The notes beneath the pieces were generated by a model. That model was not told the DNA's origin. It worked only from the letters and a program-made list of their open reading frames with translations, and did not search any database. A program made the position numbers and the translations under genes. A stretch of 7,005 nucleotides of DNA. Origin: an uncultured Oscillospiraceae bacterium (GTDB lineage Bacteria > Bacillota > Clostridia > Oscillospirales > Acutalibacteraceae). Below, one piece after another: positions 6,567-7,005 of the stretch (position 1 is the stretch's first letter; each line of letters starts with the position of its first letter). The stretch is taken from assembly GCA_900554535.1 (NCBI GenBank), contig USIA01000103.1:1-7005 (forward strand). The letters are read 5' to 3'.

Positions 6567-6730
6567 AGATGGATTCCTCGCTTTAAATTAGATTTGCGTT
6601 TCCGCATATCTTCATTATCGCCACGTATCTGACGGCCAGCAGGAAAGCCTGTGAAAAGCAGCTGACGGTTTTTTGAAAATTTGCCCTATCTCTCCGGTAA
6701 ATGCAGTCTTGGTGCGCACCCTCTTTTCTA

Positions 6731-6785
6731 TAAAAAGAAAAAGGCCCGGTCTGTCCCCAATTTGCTTGGGATATGACCGGGCCTT
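6731..6785 (-). terminator. Strong intrinsic terminator of the hflX-like gene
   Basis: On the minus strand an 11-bp perfect stem (6775-6785 with 6741-6751, AAGGCCCGGTC type) encloses a second 5-bp CCCAA/TTGGG hairpin. It is followed by TTTTTCTTTTT. It starts 7 bases after the stop codon of the minus-strand gene at 6793. This is the best terminator in the window. Confidence 0.9.
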
Positions 6786-6792
6786 ACCCGAT

Positions 6793-7005
6793 TTAATTTT
6801 GCAAATATGGCAGCACCCTCGCAAAGAGAGCGTCGCCGACATACGCCGTCACCGCCAGTCCGTCTGCCGTATACTGTTCCGAAAGCAGCGTGCCTTCCTG
6901 GCGGATTTTTGCCGCCAGGCTGTTTTGGGTAAATGGCAGCAACAGGGAAACTTTATGAATGGTAACGGGCAGCGCCTTTTCAATGGCCGCGAGCAATTCA
7001 GGCTT
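6793..7005 (-). CDS. hflX: Probable ribosome-associated GTPase HflX, C-terminal part (5' end outside the window)
   Basis: The last 70 codons of a minus-strand gene; the frame is open to the window edge. The visible protein starts KPELLAAIEKALP and continues HKVSLLLPFTQNSLAAKIRQEGTLLSEQYTADGLAVTAYVGDALFARVLPYLQN. This matches the small alpha/beta C-terminal domain of HflX: a strand of the type VxLLxPF/Y, a helix with L-x-x-x-I-x-x-E-G, then an E-x-Y-x-x-x-G-x-x-V-x-A-x-V strand. HflX is a GTPase that binds and splits stalled ribosomes. The GTPase domain with its G motifs lies outside the window, so the call rests only on the tail. A strong terminator follows directly. Internal TTG 6996 is not a plausible start. 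Confidence 0.75.
   Translation of the reverse strand, partial: KPELLAAIEKALPVTIHKVSLLLPFTQNSLAAKIRQEGTLLSEQYTADGLAVTAYVGDALFARVLPYLQN

Noticed and set aside
6615..6842. A 75-codon minus-strand frame between hflX and the lipoprotein gene
   Set aside because: It overlaps the hflX 3' end and passes through the strong terminator at 6731-6785; no ribosome binding site.

Overview
This window looks like a chromosomal piece of a fairly GC-rich anaerobic Firmicute, probably a Clostridia member. The evidence is strong GGAGG ribosome binding sites, sigma-A-type promoters, the argG-argC-argJ order, a short clostridial-type leuC/leuD pair, and a DIM6/NTAB-type flavin reductase. I cannot place it to genus. 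It is mostly housekeeping amino-acid biosynthesis. I see no phage, transposase, CRISPR array, tRNA or rRNA.

Left third (1-2656, minus strand): an arginine biosynthesis cluster reading argG (argininosuccinate synthase), argC (N-acetyl-glutamyl-phosphate reductase) and argJ (only its N-terminus is in the window). A consensus promoter and a 17/18 match to the ArgR/AhrC ARG box lie upstream of argG. A hairpin with a short T-run lies between argG and argC.

Middle (2657-4300): a divergently transcribed flavin reductase-like gene with its own extended -10 promoter. It ends in a 105-bp nested inverted repeat (3396-3500) that it shares as a convergent terminator with a minus-strand Crp/Fnr-family regulator. 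Between the regulator and leuC, two predicted promoters overlap back to back. A TGTAA-N6-TTACA palindrome sits exactly at -41.5 of the leuC promoter and inside the core promoter of the regulator. This suggests the regulator activates leuCD and represses itself, and it is the most interesting signal here.

Right third (4301-7005): leuC-leuD (isopropylmalate isomerase) on the plus strand with a hairpin terminator. It is followed by a minus-strand lipoprotein of 100 residues whose mature part is almost only Ser/Thr/Asp/Glu, and by the C-terminal end of a probable hflX GTPase gene with a strong terminator. The stretches 6130-6263 and 6567-6730 hold no gene I can support; the second contains only a -10-like GATAAT (minus strand, 6614-6619) with no good -35.

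All regulatory calls are pattern readings without searches or experiments.
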